Below, in pieces: positions 13,301-27,671 of a stretch of 64,000 nucleotides of DNA (position 1 is the stretch's first letter; each line of letters opens with the position of its first letter). A program made the position numbers and the translations under genes. The notes beneath the pieces were generated by a model that was not told the origin of the DNA, did not search any database, and was given only the letters and a program-made list of their open reading frames with translations. The stretch is from positions 1 to 64,000 of the forward strand of contig CAJNYU010000337.1 of NCBI GenBank assembly GCA_905331475.1, written 5' to 3'. This DNA is from Rotaria socialis (lineage: Eukaryota > Rotifera > Eurotatoria > Philodinida > Philodinidae).

Positions 13301-16300
13301 ACTCCTCAAACTTTGTTTTGTCGTTTTGAATATAGAAATATTTTAATGAAGTTAACTAATTATATACATTAATATCTATCGATTTTTATTTCGATTAGAC
13401 TTCTCTAGAACTCGTGCTTGATCGATTATTGAAATTTGAACATTTGGAAAACGGTTATAAATTTCCTAAAAAATACAGTTTCTGATATTTCTATGCAGAT
13501 AAAAATAATTTACAAAATGTCAAAAATTAGGGATGCTAATAATACATTCATTTACCATGTTCATTACCTGATCAAGGAAAAACAAATTAGAGAATTAATC
13601 TATTTAGAACTTTGAAAATCGTCAATATCATCGTTTTTAAGCTAATAAAAATATGATGGACTTAATTCTCCGTTAATTTGATGATTAGTATACGAATACT
13701 GGTAAGTTAACAAAGGCAGAATATGAAGAAGAAAATAAATCATGAGAGAATATCAACAAGAAATACAAAAATTGAGCACGGAAAAGCGATTATATTCGAA
13801 TTTAAAAAAAAATAACAGAAACCATCGTCATTATTCGTAGAAATAAGCTATAGTCTTCTAGAGATTCTTCACTATACGCATTTATTATCAGGTTAACAAA
13901 GCTGTAGAACATATTTTAGTTCTAAATTCTAGTGCCAAAAGAGTTGCATCATCAAGTATTTTGTTTTTTAGTTACATCAACATGAGTACAGCCTTCTGTT
14001 TATTACGTAACCTACTTTATCTCTTGATGATCGTTTATATTTATTTAGTTCTCTTCGTAAACGGTCACGTTCATCTTCAAGATTTTTTAATTGAGTGTCA
14101 TACGAATTGAAATCCTTGTAATATTTAAAACAAAAATTTGGATTAAAATAAACCTATTGATATTAGTTTTTTTTCATACTTTTGTTGGTGATGATCGATT
14201 TCGATTACTTCCACAAACAGTACAACGTGTCGGTGACGTACTAGAACTACTAGTTGATCGTTTGCTGGGTTGTATAACAGGTGATGTTGCAATATCACGG
14301 CGTGCTGCGGAACGCATGCCAGGTGTTGGTGATAATGAGCGACCACGTGAACGTGTAGTGGATGGCGATGATGATGCTGATTTACCATTTAAGCGTTCAT
14401 TAAGTAATTTTCCTAAAATTTCTGTTTCATTTTTATACATATCACGTTCATCTTCAACATTCTTCAAATGAATATCAAGTCGAGCTGGAAGAGAAAGTTT
14501 TTTCGTTGATGGAGCACCAGATGCTGTTGGTGTTGGAGCTTTTGTTGTACGACGACATTTTTGTAATTCTTGTAAAAGATCTTTTTCTGCAGAAAAATTA
14601 ACAAAGATTGAACAGTATTAATAAATATGCGATTCTTTGTTTTTTCTTTACCATTAAGAACAAGTTTTGAAACTCGTCGACTTAATTTTGTTTTATCAGA
14701 CTGTATATGTTCAAGAAGTTCTTTTAGCCGAATACCTTCATTTTCACGTTCAACAAATTTGTTCTTCAATATTTCAAGTTCATCGATTAAATCTTTTTTC
14801 TCCTATTCATAAACGAAGAGCGTACAATTTTTAAATGAATAGAAATCGAATCGTAAAATTATGATCTTCCAAATGACGGAAAAGATTTACTCTCTCTCTC
14901 TCTCTCTGATAGAGCATAAATCGTCAAATAGAATATTTTATTATTTTTACTGTTTAGTTTTAACTTCTTTGACAGTTCTGATTACATTGACTCAATTCTT
15001 TATTTTCAGTATCAAGCAAAAGTGTGTCTATTGTGCGATAAAAAATGCGTACATGAAGACTTCTACAATAGAGAACTACTCAGTAACTACCAAGTACGAA
15101 TTATACATATTTTTATACTACTCTATTTGCCTTCTTTCTACTAGTAGTTACCTATATTATACAGAGCCGAGAAAGAAAAATGATGTGAGTATTTATTAAA
15201 TTGACAAAAACTTCACAAAAATCTTCAATTGAAATATGAGATGTCTCATAAATTTGAGTGCTGATCAATTGAGATTATCTAAGCGTTTGTCAGATTCAAG
15301 AAAAAATGCCAATATGAGTCGAGTACGATATTCATTACTGCAACACTCATAATATCGGAGATGCTTATTTAATAAGCAAACGAAGCCCTGATTTATTAGT
15401 AGAGGCTTTGTCTTATACTGCTTTCACGATAATAGTAGTGTGCTTCGTTACATCTGTGACCTATGCATAGACTTCTAAGATTATGTTGTGTGATAGAGTG
15501 GTATTGTTACACTATATGCTTAAAAGAAGTTCTTTTTGAAGTTCTCATGAAGTTCCATAATTTTCTAATTGGAAGTAAACACGACACTCAATTCATATGA
15601 ACGCGTGGAACTAAGTATGCACATGAATACATTTCTAGAGTAACTCTCATAGCTCCTATCAAAGCTCTGACACAGTATGAAAACTGTAGTCTATCAAATT
15701 GTGTTCACTTCTATACGTGTAAACGAATCAAATCATAGCTATAAGGTATCAAATTTGATTACGAGACAATATCACTGTTAAGCTTTGTATTCGAGAAACA
15801 AATTAGAAAAACAACGGGCAATTATTCTGGTGGCAGCTTAGAAGAATTTAATTCTAATTTACTTTGAACAAAACTCCGTTATAGAGCCATCATGAAATAT
15901 TGACTTTTTATTGGTTTCTTACACAAAATTTACAGACTTCGCATAGATGAGAAGTTTTTTCTGGATTTTAATATGCAAGAAAATTGTTTAAGTTAGAGAG
16001 AATATTCAGGTCAAAATAAAAATTAGAAGTGTTGGAAAACTAATTCGTTATCATAGGTTTATTCGTTATTTATTTTTAATAAATTTTGAAAAATACATAC
16101 TCGGACGACTGTTTCTATACACTTGGAGTTGTTCTGTTGTATTAATGTAGTATTTTATTTTATTTTTGAATACTGATGATATTCAAAAACTAAAGATTAA
16201 CTAATAGTGTAAAAACCCGAGAAGAATATTGTTATCGATAAACAAGAAATGATATGGATCGTACTAGTTTTTATTCCTTTCAGATTACTTTTTTTTAAAG

Positions 16301-18535
16301 CTTCGCTCTCAAAATCGGCAGATAATATGTTTTAACTGAGTTACTATAAGAAGTGTTCGTGCTCTTTTTTAATTGTATAAACTAATCAAGACACTGAATA
16401 CATTAGATAGAAAGGACAATTGATTAAAATACGTACGGTAGTTAGACTGGCAACTTTAGCATCGAGTGATTGCATTTCTCGAAGATTTTGTTGAATTTCA
16501 ATCTTAGAAAAAAGCAAAAAATTATTAATTCAACGATTTTTTCAAAACTTTATTTTGTACTTTAGCTTCAGTTAATTCTCGATCAGCTACTTCAACAGTA
16601 TAATCTTTATCTGCTTGAACTTTTCGTGCAAGACGGTCAAAATCTTTAATATCTCGAAGAAGATCATTGTTTCTAATACGTTCTTCAAATTGTTTATCTG
16701 ATAGATTACGTTTAAGTTCGGATAATTCTTGAACACGTCGTTCTAGTGCTCGATTTGTCTCATGGAGAAAATCAATCTAAATTTTAATATAAAACCAAGA
16801 AAAATTTAATCGAACACAATTACAAAGAAAGGTATTGATATACTTGTGCATTTTGATTCGAAATGATCTTCTCGTTACTTCTTAATCTTGCTTCAAAAGA
16901 AAGGGCATCAGATGAACGACCACCATCAAGGACACGATGAAGTCGTTCAATTTCACGATCGCGATTTTCAACCTGCAAATTGATAAACAAACTGTAATAT
17001 TACAAAGAAATAAAAAGAAAAATTAGATCCCACTAAGGAGTTTTTCATTGTAATAAGTAGATGAATAATAGTAGTATACAGACCTGATTAGTACTAGGCG
17101 AACGGAATGGAAGTGTTCCGTTCAAACTCATTCTTGATCGTGTTGTACGACGATTAGAATGACTTGAAGGGCGCGACGATAATGCCGATGTTGTCATTCT
17201 CGTAGTCGTATGATTATTGTGTAAATCATTAACTTGGCGATTACGTCGTGAGGAGTACATGTCTCCTTCAATATTTTTATTTCTTCACGCAGAAATATCT
17301 CAACACTAATGAATAGCTAAATCTCATTCGAAAGCTTCCCTTAGGAAACCTGCTGTAAATTTTCTTCTTTCGTTCACCTTCGTTTTTTTTTTCTATACAT
17401 AAACAAAACAAAATAATGGAAGAGAAAAAAAAACAGATCTACGCTGCTTCTTTCTTTTTTGTTATTTTCTTTTTACTATAAACATTGTCATACATTGAAA
17501 CTTGTGGTATGAAAAAAAATAGAACAATGAAAAGAAGCGAGTTGTAATATATTTAAGAAAAATACTCAGCGACAAAAAGTATGAGATTGAGACGAAAAAG
17601 TAAGAGAAAATGAAACTGCTAAACATAACGAAATTTACTTCATCAATAAAATAAAGTATGTGAGTGTAAGTTTGTCATTATTATTCACACAAGATGGTGA
17701 CCATGAAAGACGCAAAAAGCTGTGGCTTACGGTGTCATAACAAAGTTTAAAAAGAAAAGATGGGCGTGTTTGTAACCAAAGAAATTAATCGATAAATTCT
17801 ATCAGTATTCTAATCAACAGTTTGTCTATAACAAGTGCGTTTATGTATGATAGCGACTAAATACATAATGAAAATAGAAAAGAATACATGAGTTTGATGT
17901 ACAGTGCACCTTTGTATAGTGCGAGAAAAAAAAACTAAAATGAACGATGAGGTGTGCTCATACAAGCTGCCTATAGTTTTGATGGCAGTTCATCAAGAAT
18001 TTTTCGCTTCTTCGGACTATGTTCCATTAAGATTTACAACTTTATTTTTGCACTTGAAACGAAATACGAAAGTGCAGGACGGCATATCGTTAAAGAAATA
18101 CATTGGCTTCCCTCATTCTTTCTTCTCGTCCTCCACCTCTTTCCTATGTATACACAATGCTCAGTGCGCTCACTTGTGGTTTCCTCTAATTATAACAATC
18201 ATCATTGGTAACAGTGGTAAAAAAAAGTTTAGATTCTTGTTCTTCTATTAAAATGATCTAACGAGAATGTATCTCAACTCTTCTTCATCAAGATATGCCA
18301 TGAAGAGAGAGGAATTTCAATTTATTTGATCTATAACCGTATTAAAAAAATATGATGCAACGTTACATCTATTTATTTTTATTGTAATTATCGAAACATT
18401 TTTCTTGCTTTCTTTCTTTCCCTCTCTCTCTCTCTCTTTTGTGTTTTTCGATATTTAACGTTATATAAGTCTACTTTAAAATGCATATTCGGTTTCGTAA
18501 TACAAATCAAAATTCTTCTGATTTATCTTCTGTTA

Positions 18536-18567
<32 letters not shown>

Positions 18568-19644
18568 TACCTAAGTTATCAGTAAGAAAAAAAACACTTA
18601 GTGATAAGTTTTTAAGAAATAGAGTATTTATTATTATTATTATTGTTCCCATCAAAGATAATGTAAATTCTTCTTTTCGATGAATTTGTACAAACAGAAA
18701 ATTCTTCTTTTGGGTCATTTTCTGCGATCAATGAATAGTTAATGTTTACCTGATATTTAAGATTAGCCATTTTTGTTTCAACTTCATCTACGTATTGTTT
18801 CTGTTGTTGTAATTCTAATTCTAATTCAGCAACACGATCTTCAGTAACTTTAACAATATCAATGATATATGGATCATTAACATAGGGTAATTGCTGAGCT
18901 AATGTTTGTTGTGATGATGATGATTCAGGTAACATTTCATCGATATCTAATCGTTGACGGCGAAATGGAATCGTATGTTTATTTCCACCTACGTATTTAG
19001 ATTTTTGAAAAAATAAAATCTTTCTTATTTTCTACCTGGCGTTTGAACAACAGCTTGAAAATTCTTTTCTTGTAATTCTAAGATTTTATTGTCTTTTTGA
19101 CGAGATTCTTTTTCTAATGAACGTAATCGATGAATATATTGAGTATTTAGAAAACGTAGATCGGCATTTTCATGTTCTAGTTTTCTTAATTGACTTTTGA
19201 ATTCTATTTAAACGTAAAAAAATAATAAGTAAAAAATATACACATCGACGTATTTAACACATTAACCTTTAACATGATGATCAAGTTGTTCACGACATTT
19301 AATTAACTCTAAATGAAGATCATTATTTTCTTTAACAAGTCGAGCATTATCATTTTTATATGGATGTGCTGATGTATATGTTGTTGATGGATTTGTATTT
19401 GTTGAAGGTGGAGCAGCAATTGTTTGAGGATTCTTATAGTCGATAAAATACAAAGTAAATTTTGTTAATTAAAATTCTACAAATATACTTCTTTAGTCTT
19501 TTTTAGCTCTTCGGTTGTTTGAATAAAAGCTTGAAAAAGTTTTTCAACCAACGGCAAAGATTCAATAGCTAATGGTTGTTTAAAACCGAACTGATCAAGA
19601 CGCTTTCTTAATGTGACATATTTTTGTTCAGATAATGAAGCCAT
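7336..19644 (-). CDS. CEP135: Centrosomal protein of 135 kDa (CEP135), 26 exons
   Basis: CEP135 is a centriole/basal-body coiled-coil scaffold linking the SAS-6 cartwheel to microtubules. Exons: 19644-19489, 19432-19267, 19203-19036, 18988-18750, 16972-16844, 16776-16561, 16502-16437, 14802-14652, 14586-14180, 14114-14016, 13115-13026, 12972-12910, 12851-12737, 12680-12622, 12561-12484, 11333-11066, 11001-10791, 10724-10556, 9085-8975, 8850-8665, 8600-8188, 8118-8014, 7951-7859, 7798-7723, 7617-7510, 7380-7336. All junctions are in phase, giving about 1,327 residues (human about 1,140). The N-terminus carries LRKRLDQFGFKQPLAIESLP and VVQTPGG...FRRQR, both CEP135 hallmarks. Later REIERLHRVLDGGRSSDALS, RLDIHLKNVEDERDMY, RLQDDLLTVTRENQ and FKRQLTSERFERE follow in family order. 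The tail has SPTR/SPSR repeats and an Asn-rich stretch. Introns after exons 4, 7, 10, 15 and 18 exceed 0.9 kb. Identity is firm; the last two exons are less certain. Confidence 0.93.
12100..12245. repeat. GC-rich repeat island with TTTC tail inside a CEP135 intron
   Basis: A block of markedly higher GC, with features such as AGGCCGGCCT and CCGGACAGCACC, ends in a TTTC microsatellite. It lies in the 1.15-kb intron between CEP135 exons 15 and 16. A simple-repeat tail after a GC-rich body is typical of short retroelements, but I could not place promoter boxes or target duplications. Orientation is unknown. Confidence 0.4.
17084..17260 (-). CDS. CEP135: Alternative first coding exon of CEP135 (short isoform)
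   Basis: Lies inside the 1,777-bp intron between CEP135 exons 4 and 5. An ATG at 17260 opens 59 codons of a Ser/Arg/Thr-rich sequence (it starts MYSSRRNRQVNDLHNN and ends FRSPSTNQ), ending AATCAG before GTCTGT at 17083. Exon 4 also ends in CAG in phase 0, and exon 5 starts in phase 0 with VENRDREIERL. Either exon can therefore splice to exon 5. The short product would be about 1,144 residues. It would lack the N-terminal region that in other animals binds microtubules, and would begin with a basic SR-rich leader. The donor is weak (GTCTGT) and transcript support is needed, so this could also be a chance open frame. Confidence 0.5.
18539..18568. repeat. (TTA)n microsatellite
   Basis: Nine or so ATT/TTA units in CEP135 intron 4, with a second short run at about 18628-18645. 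Confidence 0.85.
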
Positions 19645-21440
19645 TTGTAACCAAATCTCTTTCGTTTCACTTAGACTTTCTAAGAAAAATCAATCCAGAA
19701 GGAATCCATTAGTACTTATCTAAATTTCAAAGTTTCGGATTTTGATTTTTTCTAAAAACATTAAGTGGTTTTATTAAGAGAAAGAAGAATGAAAAAAATC
19801 AACCAATAGGATTTCTTCATGTCCATCATTCATGTTGTTATCATGACAACACCTATTAAACATACAGATGCGATGAAATTGAAGTATGATTTATAAAAGA
19901 TAATTTTAGTATGAGAAACTATAGAGATTATGGATAAAAATATTAAAATGGTTTAATTTGATAGACTAATCAATAGATGTCTATAGATATCATTTTTAAT
20001 CTGGGTTGCTCACGCTCGATTCTAATGAACAAGATCAAATCGGCTTGTAGCCCCTAATTATTTGTTGTACGTTGTCGATGACATTAACAAAAAATCATTG
20101 ATTGTAATGCTGTGTATTTATACACACAATAGTTTTGACTTATTTTCTTTCTATCAAAGTGCATTTGTCATTTGTTTTAATAGAAAATCATTATGTTGAA
20201 TCAAGAAAAAGTTCGTAGTCAATTATATCATGACAATTCTGGTAATCATATAATAAAACCCTAAATTGTCACAGAAGACAGAGTTTCAAGAAGAAACAAT
20301 GCAAAACATAACTGAACTAAGAATGAAATTGAAGATATTAAGCTTCTTCTTCCATATTTAGTAAACCATTCAATGAATAGATGGCTATGTCGAATATTGT
20401 TCCGTGTGATGTAAATGACGTAAATGATTGAAACGATAATTACTTCACGATGAAATATTAATGCTTAACATTTAAACTAAATAATTGAATTGAAGAATGC
20501 ATGATCTATATGTACCGTGTCAGAAACATATATGGGATATTTTCCTAGACGGTTCTTAAAGATTACGGATATGTATAAATTAGACACTCCTAACTTTCTT
20601 AAGACTACATCGAATAGGATTTCTAAAAATAAAAAGTAGTTCATTTCAAATTCTACACTACACGATTGCTGGATCAATCTAATCGTTATAGTCTATAAGT
20701 AGAATACTTAACAGATTATATCAAACTATTAGATTATCAGCGAGACTGAAAGTATACTTTTAGACGTAGTTAATAAATCATGTCAGTACCATAGTGCTCA
20801 ATGAAAAACAAAGAATTATGGTTTGATAAATTTCGAATTCGATAGAATACGTTTCAAATCGTTGATAATCTACTCTGTCCCTATATTAATTAAAAAATCT
20901 ATGTGATTCAAGCCAGAACACAAAACTTCTGGTATATCGACATTATGCAGATGGTTGCCTCATGTTTTCACAATAAACTTACGAGTTTGAGCCTATTCAA
21001 TTACAAATTTATGTTTATAGAAATAAAAATAATTTGATATAAGTAAGATATTGATCATCAATTTTGCTATATTTCTTTCTAAAAACAAATTGTCTTTAAT
21101 AGAAAAAGATAGCACGTAATGATTCGCGGAAGTCACTCAAAATTCTATTGGATGTTTTTTTTTCTAGAACTGACTAGACGTTCGATTAAAATTCATTCGT
21201 GATACTGAATTGGAAATTCAAGGCTTGAATAGATATTTATTATTCGTACCTAAGGATGAATGAAAGAAGAACACATAGCTAATGCATATCAAAGATCAAA
21301 AAGCGAGAAAAGAATTCGACAAAAAGCTGGATTCTAATGAAATGAGAAAAAAATGTTAGCTTCTATTGTTTTTTTTGTGCTTTCATAAAACACTGTTGAT
21401 TTTCTTTTTGTCGTAAGTACAAAATTGGAATGATTTAAAG
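19645..21440. other. Intergenic, promoter side of CEP135
   Basis: A 1.8-kb AT-rich stretch between the CEP135 start and the cathepsin D stop, both on the minus strand. A YAG site (TTTTCTTAG) lies about 40 bases before the CEP135 ATG. No other gene or repeat was recognised. Confidence 0.4.
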
Positions 21441-23339
<1,899 letters not shown>

Positions 23340-24203
23340 TCTTTTTTTAATTTAAGTATATATATCTAGAAGTATAATCAAAAAATATTTGTCTGTTGGA
23401 ACAAAATAATGCACGACGATGTAAAAATAGATAAAGTGCATTTCGATGCATCATATCACATGTGTTCTTCTTCGCCATTCACTAGTGAAGCAAAAAAAAA
23501 TGTCTAAGAAGAGTTAAGGTCAGCACAGCAAGAAAAATATATTGGGAGATGAGTCATAAATTTGAAAATGAATCATTCGATGATTTTCTTTTGGAAAAAC
23601 AAAATATGTTTTTCGATTCTATCATATGATTTCAATGGAAATTTATTTTGATTAACTTGTGAGTATTTAAATCTGATATCTTTTTTTTATTAATAAACAA
23701 TTATTAAACAAATTATAACAATACTCAGAGAATTCTATTTCAAGAAGGTATGCTCAAGATATAAATATTTCAAAATATTCGGACTTTTCATGCTTCTATA
23801 ATTGTATAAAAATAGACTAAAGGGAAGAATTTTTCGGTGCTACAGCAGTGAAATATATTCATGCATTGAGTCATTTCCCATTTCATTTGCTTGAAAGCAT
23901 TTCAGTTGAATGAAAACTATAGCTTGGAACAAAAAAGCTATAAAATATGAGACAAATCCGTTTACACAGTGTATAAAGAGCTTCAAGTATATCTCTTTTA
24001 AAGAAAATATTAGTATTCGAAGACTCAGAAAATTCAATCTTCAGAAAATATTGTGTAGCTGAAAAGTTACAAGCTTAACAAAGCATTTTGTTCGATAAGA
24101 AATATTTTTTACTAATTCAATAGATATTTGACTTTAATTAATAGCGTTAACATTGTAATTATTAAACAGTTTAACTAGTCTCGTTAAGTTCATTTATTGA
24201 AAT
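23340..24203. other. Intergenic between ASB-like gene and cathepsin D
   Basis: AT-rich, 864 bases, presumed cathepsin D promoter plus the 3' region of the ASB-like gene. No further gene seen. Confidence 0.4.
24193..24198 (-). terminator. Polyadenylation signal of the ASB-like gene
   Basis: AATAAA on the minus strand, six bases past the stop codon of the ankyrin/SOCS-like gene. Confidence 0.6.
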
Positions 24204-26485
24204 CTAAATTTTTTGTTCTGAGTACAGCATCTTTTTTAAATATTGACTTATATTTAATTGTTCGATATTCTTTTGATTAACTTTCATCATCGATTGACGA
24301 ATTTTTCGAATTGAAAATAGTTTTAATGATACCGGATTTTTATGATATTTTACTGTTAATTCGTCAAAATGTTGATTTAATGTATCGACCAATTTTTGCC
24401 TTTGTGCTTGTGATGCCAATAAATTTTCTGTAGGCATTGTTAATATTTTTGGAAGATCTTGTCTACGAATTCTATCGCTCACTGTCTTTGATAAATATCC
24501 AAAATGAACTGATAAATATAAAAAAATTTTAACATTTGCCATTGATGGATGTTCACATGGATTAGAATTTGCTTCAAAACAAACACCAGGTATATAAATT
24601 GATTGAATAAATCTTTCAATACAAATAGAATAATTCTCACATGGTGAATTATGTAAAATTATTTGTATGAAACATAAAATAAATGGATCAATGTATGATA
24701 TTGAACGACGTATTTCAAACATGATTGAAGCTAGATCTGATAGAAATTTTTCAAATGAATACACATTTTTCAATGCATCAAAAGTAGCACCATGCTCAAG
24801 AAGATCAGTAACAATAGGTACGCACCAATTGAAAAGAGCCGTTTCCAGACCACTATTAAATTCAGATTCAATTTCATCAGGATAAACCGAAAGTAAATAA
24901 TCACGAAAGAAATTGTAGACAACGGGATAGTTCGATTCTGAAAGATAAAATTATTTCAATTTTCAAAGAATAGATTCTAATGTTGGTAACAGTTGAATTA
25001 AAAACTATTCATAAGGTACTTGATTCAGTTAAGAAATTGATTTATTATTTTAAATCAATCATTACTATACAAATTTAGAAGAAATTTTCAGTTCTATCTA
25101 GAATACGGTAATAGTAGTGTCTAATCAATTTTTTTCGAGTTCAATCGATTTCAATTTAGTTTGGCTGAACATTGAATCAGTCCTAGATCTACTAGATTAG
25201 CAAAGTTTTCTCCGTATCACGGTTACTATGATAGATGAAACAACAGATGTTTAACTATCACACTTATCTATTCGAATGAACTAAGGAAGCCTCCTAAAAT
25301 TTCATTAAAAACGATCGTCTTAGGAAATTTGATTTAAGAAAAAAAGAAAGCTTAGTTGTTTTTCACAAGGAACAGTTCCAAACTTTTCTCTTTTAGAGTA
25401 AATTTAAGTATTTTGTAAAATTCTCAGTTCTATTATGATGTGTTGTATGAAATTTATATGCATTTATAAGTAAAACTTTTCCACCTAGATTCAAAATTCT
25501 GATCAATCATTTTGTTTTGTTTTGAAATCCTAAATAACAAGCTATTTTTATTCGATTGTTGATTTCTATGTTGACAACAATAATCATCTCATTTACTAAA
25601 ATGTTCGCAAGATTGCATCAAATGAAATGTTAAAAGAATGTTTGAATAAAAACTGCGCATTTTTATTTATTTTAACTCAAAAAATAGTAAGACTACTGTA
25701 TCGCTTTTATAAATGAAACTTACGAGATATTTTACAATAATCTATATACGTATAAGCTGTGTTCAGGATGAAAATTTCGTCGCAGAAAATTTCAATTCAT
25801 AATCTCATTACTTATGATGAATTTGATTGTGAAAAAGCAAAGGTTTTTTAATTAATTTTTTAACTTCAATTATTAGATAAATCTGTTCGTATTCAATCAT
25901 TGACAAAACAAACCTACCCATCCCACATAGACGTTGGAATGGTGAAACATTATTAACATCTCGTATAATTGCATTTGCTCCTTGTTCAATTAATAATTGA
26001 ATATAGTTTAAGCGTTTTCGTGGATCAATATTATTCACTACGACACACATTGACAATGGAGTTTTCCGATCAGGTAATAAATTATTTGAATTAAAACCTG
26101 ATTTAAGTAATAATAGAAAAATATTCTCATAATTTTTCATAATAGCATCATGTAATAAAGCAGAATTTTTGATTTGTTCATTAAATTCTATTTCTTTTAA
26201 ATAATATGGATTCTTAATAAGATTTTCCTCCTTATTTAATTGTAAATATTCAATTGTTCTATCTAACAGTCTATTTATTTTCGGTTTGTTCAATGAATTC
26301 CAATAAATAAATATAATTGACTCATGTATTGATGATAAGCAATGTTGTTCAAAGAGAGCATGTAAAATTTCCGGTGATTGATTGGAATTTTTAAAAAATT
26401 CATCCAATTGAGTACCGAATTCACGCATTTTCGCCTCGACTAATGATGTCGATTGGTCGTGTCTTTCTAGCAACGCTTTCTTCAT
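24204..26485 (-). CDS. Ankyrin repeat and SOCS box-like (ASB-type) protein
   Basis: Two exons: 26485-25918 and 24937-24204. They are joined in phase 1 (G then AA gives Glu) across a 980-bp intron with donor GTAGGT and acceptor TATCTTTCAG. The product is 433 residues. Residues about 105-190 show ankyrin-type helices (NSALLHDAIMKNYENIFLLL, RKTPLSMCVVVNN, LLIEQGANAIIRDVNNVSPF). The second exon resumes with TALFNWCVPIVTDLLEHGA. The last 45 residues (NPVSLKLFSIRKIRQSMM...LNISQYLKKMLYS) follow the SOCS-box pattern, with Pro-x-Ser-Leu, a basic Ile-Arg-Lys helix and Leu-x-x-x-Leu near the end. SOCS boxes recruit Elongin B/C and Cullin-5, so a substrate adaptor role in a ubiquitin ligase is likely by family. 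The ankyrin repeats are divergent and the target is unknown. Confidence 0.65.
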
Positions 26486-27462
26486 GATTGAGACTTATTC
26501 AATAGGCAATATTTTAACGCATACGAAAAACATTATTTATTCTCTCTGCCTTATTAATTATAGACAAAACAAAAACAAATTCGTCACAAAAAACGATGTT
26601 GCTACATATGATTCATTACACGTAAACGTAGAAGGACATAGAACGAATAGTATTTCTTTTCTCGTTCTATTCGATTAGTTGAAAATATTCTAAAAACGAA
26701 TTACAGTTGACGTAAACAAAAAAAGTTACGAAATTAATTAAATTCTATAGAAACGAACTTTTATAGGTATTCAATTTATGAATAATTATAGTATAAAATT
26801 TCAGAAGACTTAATTCTGTTGCATTTTTGGTTTCGCTTATAAATAACAATATGAACTATGAGAAATAACATAAAATAGGTAAGATCTATTTTGATTGCCA
26901 TAGAGAAAGTTCGTTTTCTTCATATATCTTGAATAACGTATTAAATTGGGTAGAATGAAACTATTTTTGAATATTTCAAGATTACTCAAAGCGTGATTTA
27001 TCGAATCTAATTTCTCTTGCTTACCTTTTATCATGTCGAATACCTCTTGAAATTAATAGACACAGTAGTTTGGCTCTATGATATGTAACAGTTGAATCGC
27101 TGCAATAGTAAGATTTATGTTTGGAAAACTCATTGTATGTAAACAATTTGATTTCATCAAACAGATTTGTCATCGCATATACACGTTAAACTTATTCTAA
27201 TAATTATAGAAATATAATCTGAAAAAATAGTAATGAATGATTTTGACGTACTCCGTAATCTAGAACTTTCAATGGTCGCCTTAATCAATGAGATTTTTTC
27301 ATTTTAATAGGAATCTTTATTTATTCGCTGGTAACTTTCTTTTACTTCAAAACGAATATTTACTTTTTCTTTTCTTTATAACACTGCAAAACAAACAACA
27401 ACAATTATAATAATAAACACTAGAATAATATTAATATTGTTATCGCCGCTGTAAATGATTGC
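26486..27462. other. Intergenic, nothing recognised
   Basis: About 980 AT-rich bases between eL39 and the ASB-like gene. A minus-strand frame at 26837-27034 starts near a GTAAGC donor-like site, but its translation resembles no domain, so no gene is called. Confidence 0.35.
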
Positions 27463-27671
27463 TTATAATTTAAGTTTTGTACGACGAAAATGTCGGCGTT
27501 TTGAATTATATCGAATAGTATTTCCTGTACGCATTCGAACCTAAAAACAAAAACAGAAAATTCTTTGAAAATGACAATCAGTAATCAATTGACCCATTGT
27601 GGCACAGGTCGATTTTGTTTCTGCTTCTTTGCCAGTATTTTTTTAATCTTAAGCGTCTTATGTGAAGGCAT
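27463..27671 (-). CDS. RPL39: Large-subunit ribosomal protein eL39
   Basis: Two coding exons, 27671-27594 and 27540-27463, are joined in phase 0 after PVPQW by a 53-bp intron. The 51-residue product starts [20 protein letters not shown] and ends [16 protein letters not shown]. This matches eL39, the small basic protein lining the peptide exit tunnel, along its full normal length. The donor is the unusual GTCAAT, while the acceptor is a normal TTTTTAG. A strong acceptor (TTTTTTCTTCAG) abuts the ATG directly. That means either a 5' UTR intron ending there or a trans-splice site that leaves essentially no 5' UTR besides the leader. Confidence 0.96.

Noticed and set aside
13376..13465. Possible extra CEP135 exon behind a TTTTTTAG acceptor
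   Set aside because: About 29 codons are open, but no donor follows before a stop, and the neighbouring exons already join in phase without it.
14143..14388. His-rich minus-strand open frame overlapping CEP135 exon 9
   Set aside because: A shadow frame of the Ser-rich linker of CEP135; the other frame has the family sequence and splice phases.
14861..15199. 112-codon plus-strand open frame inside a CEP135 intron
   Set aside because: Hydrophobic low-complexity translation antisense to the intron, with no recognisable motif.
17904..18251. Overlapping plus-strand open frames of 115 and 85 codons
   Set aside because: They lie within CEP135 intron 4, with translations lacking any domain, and the two frames overlap each other.
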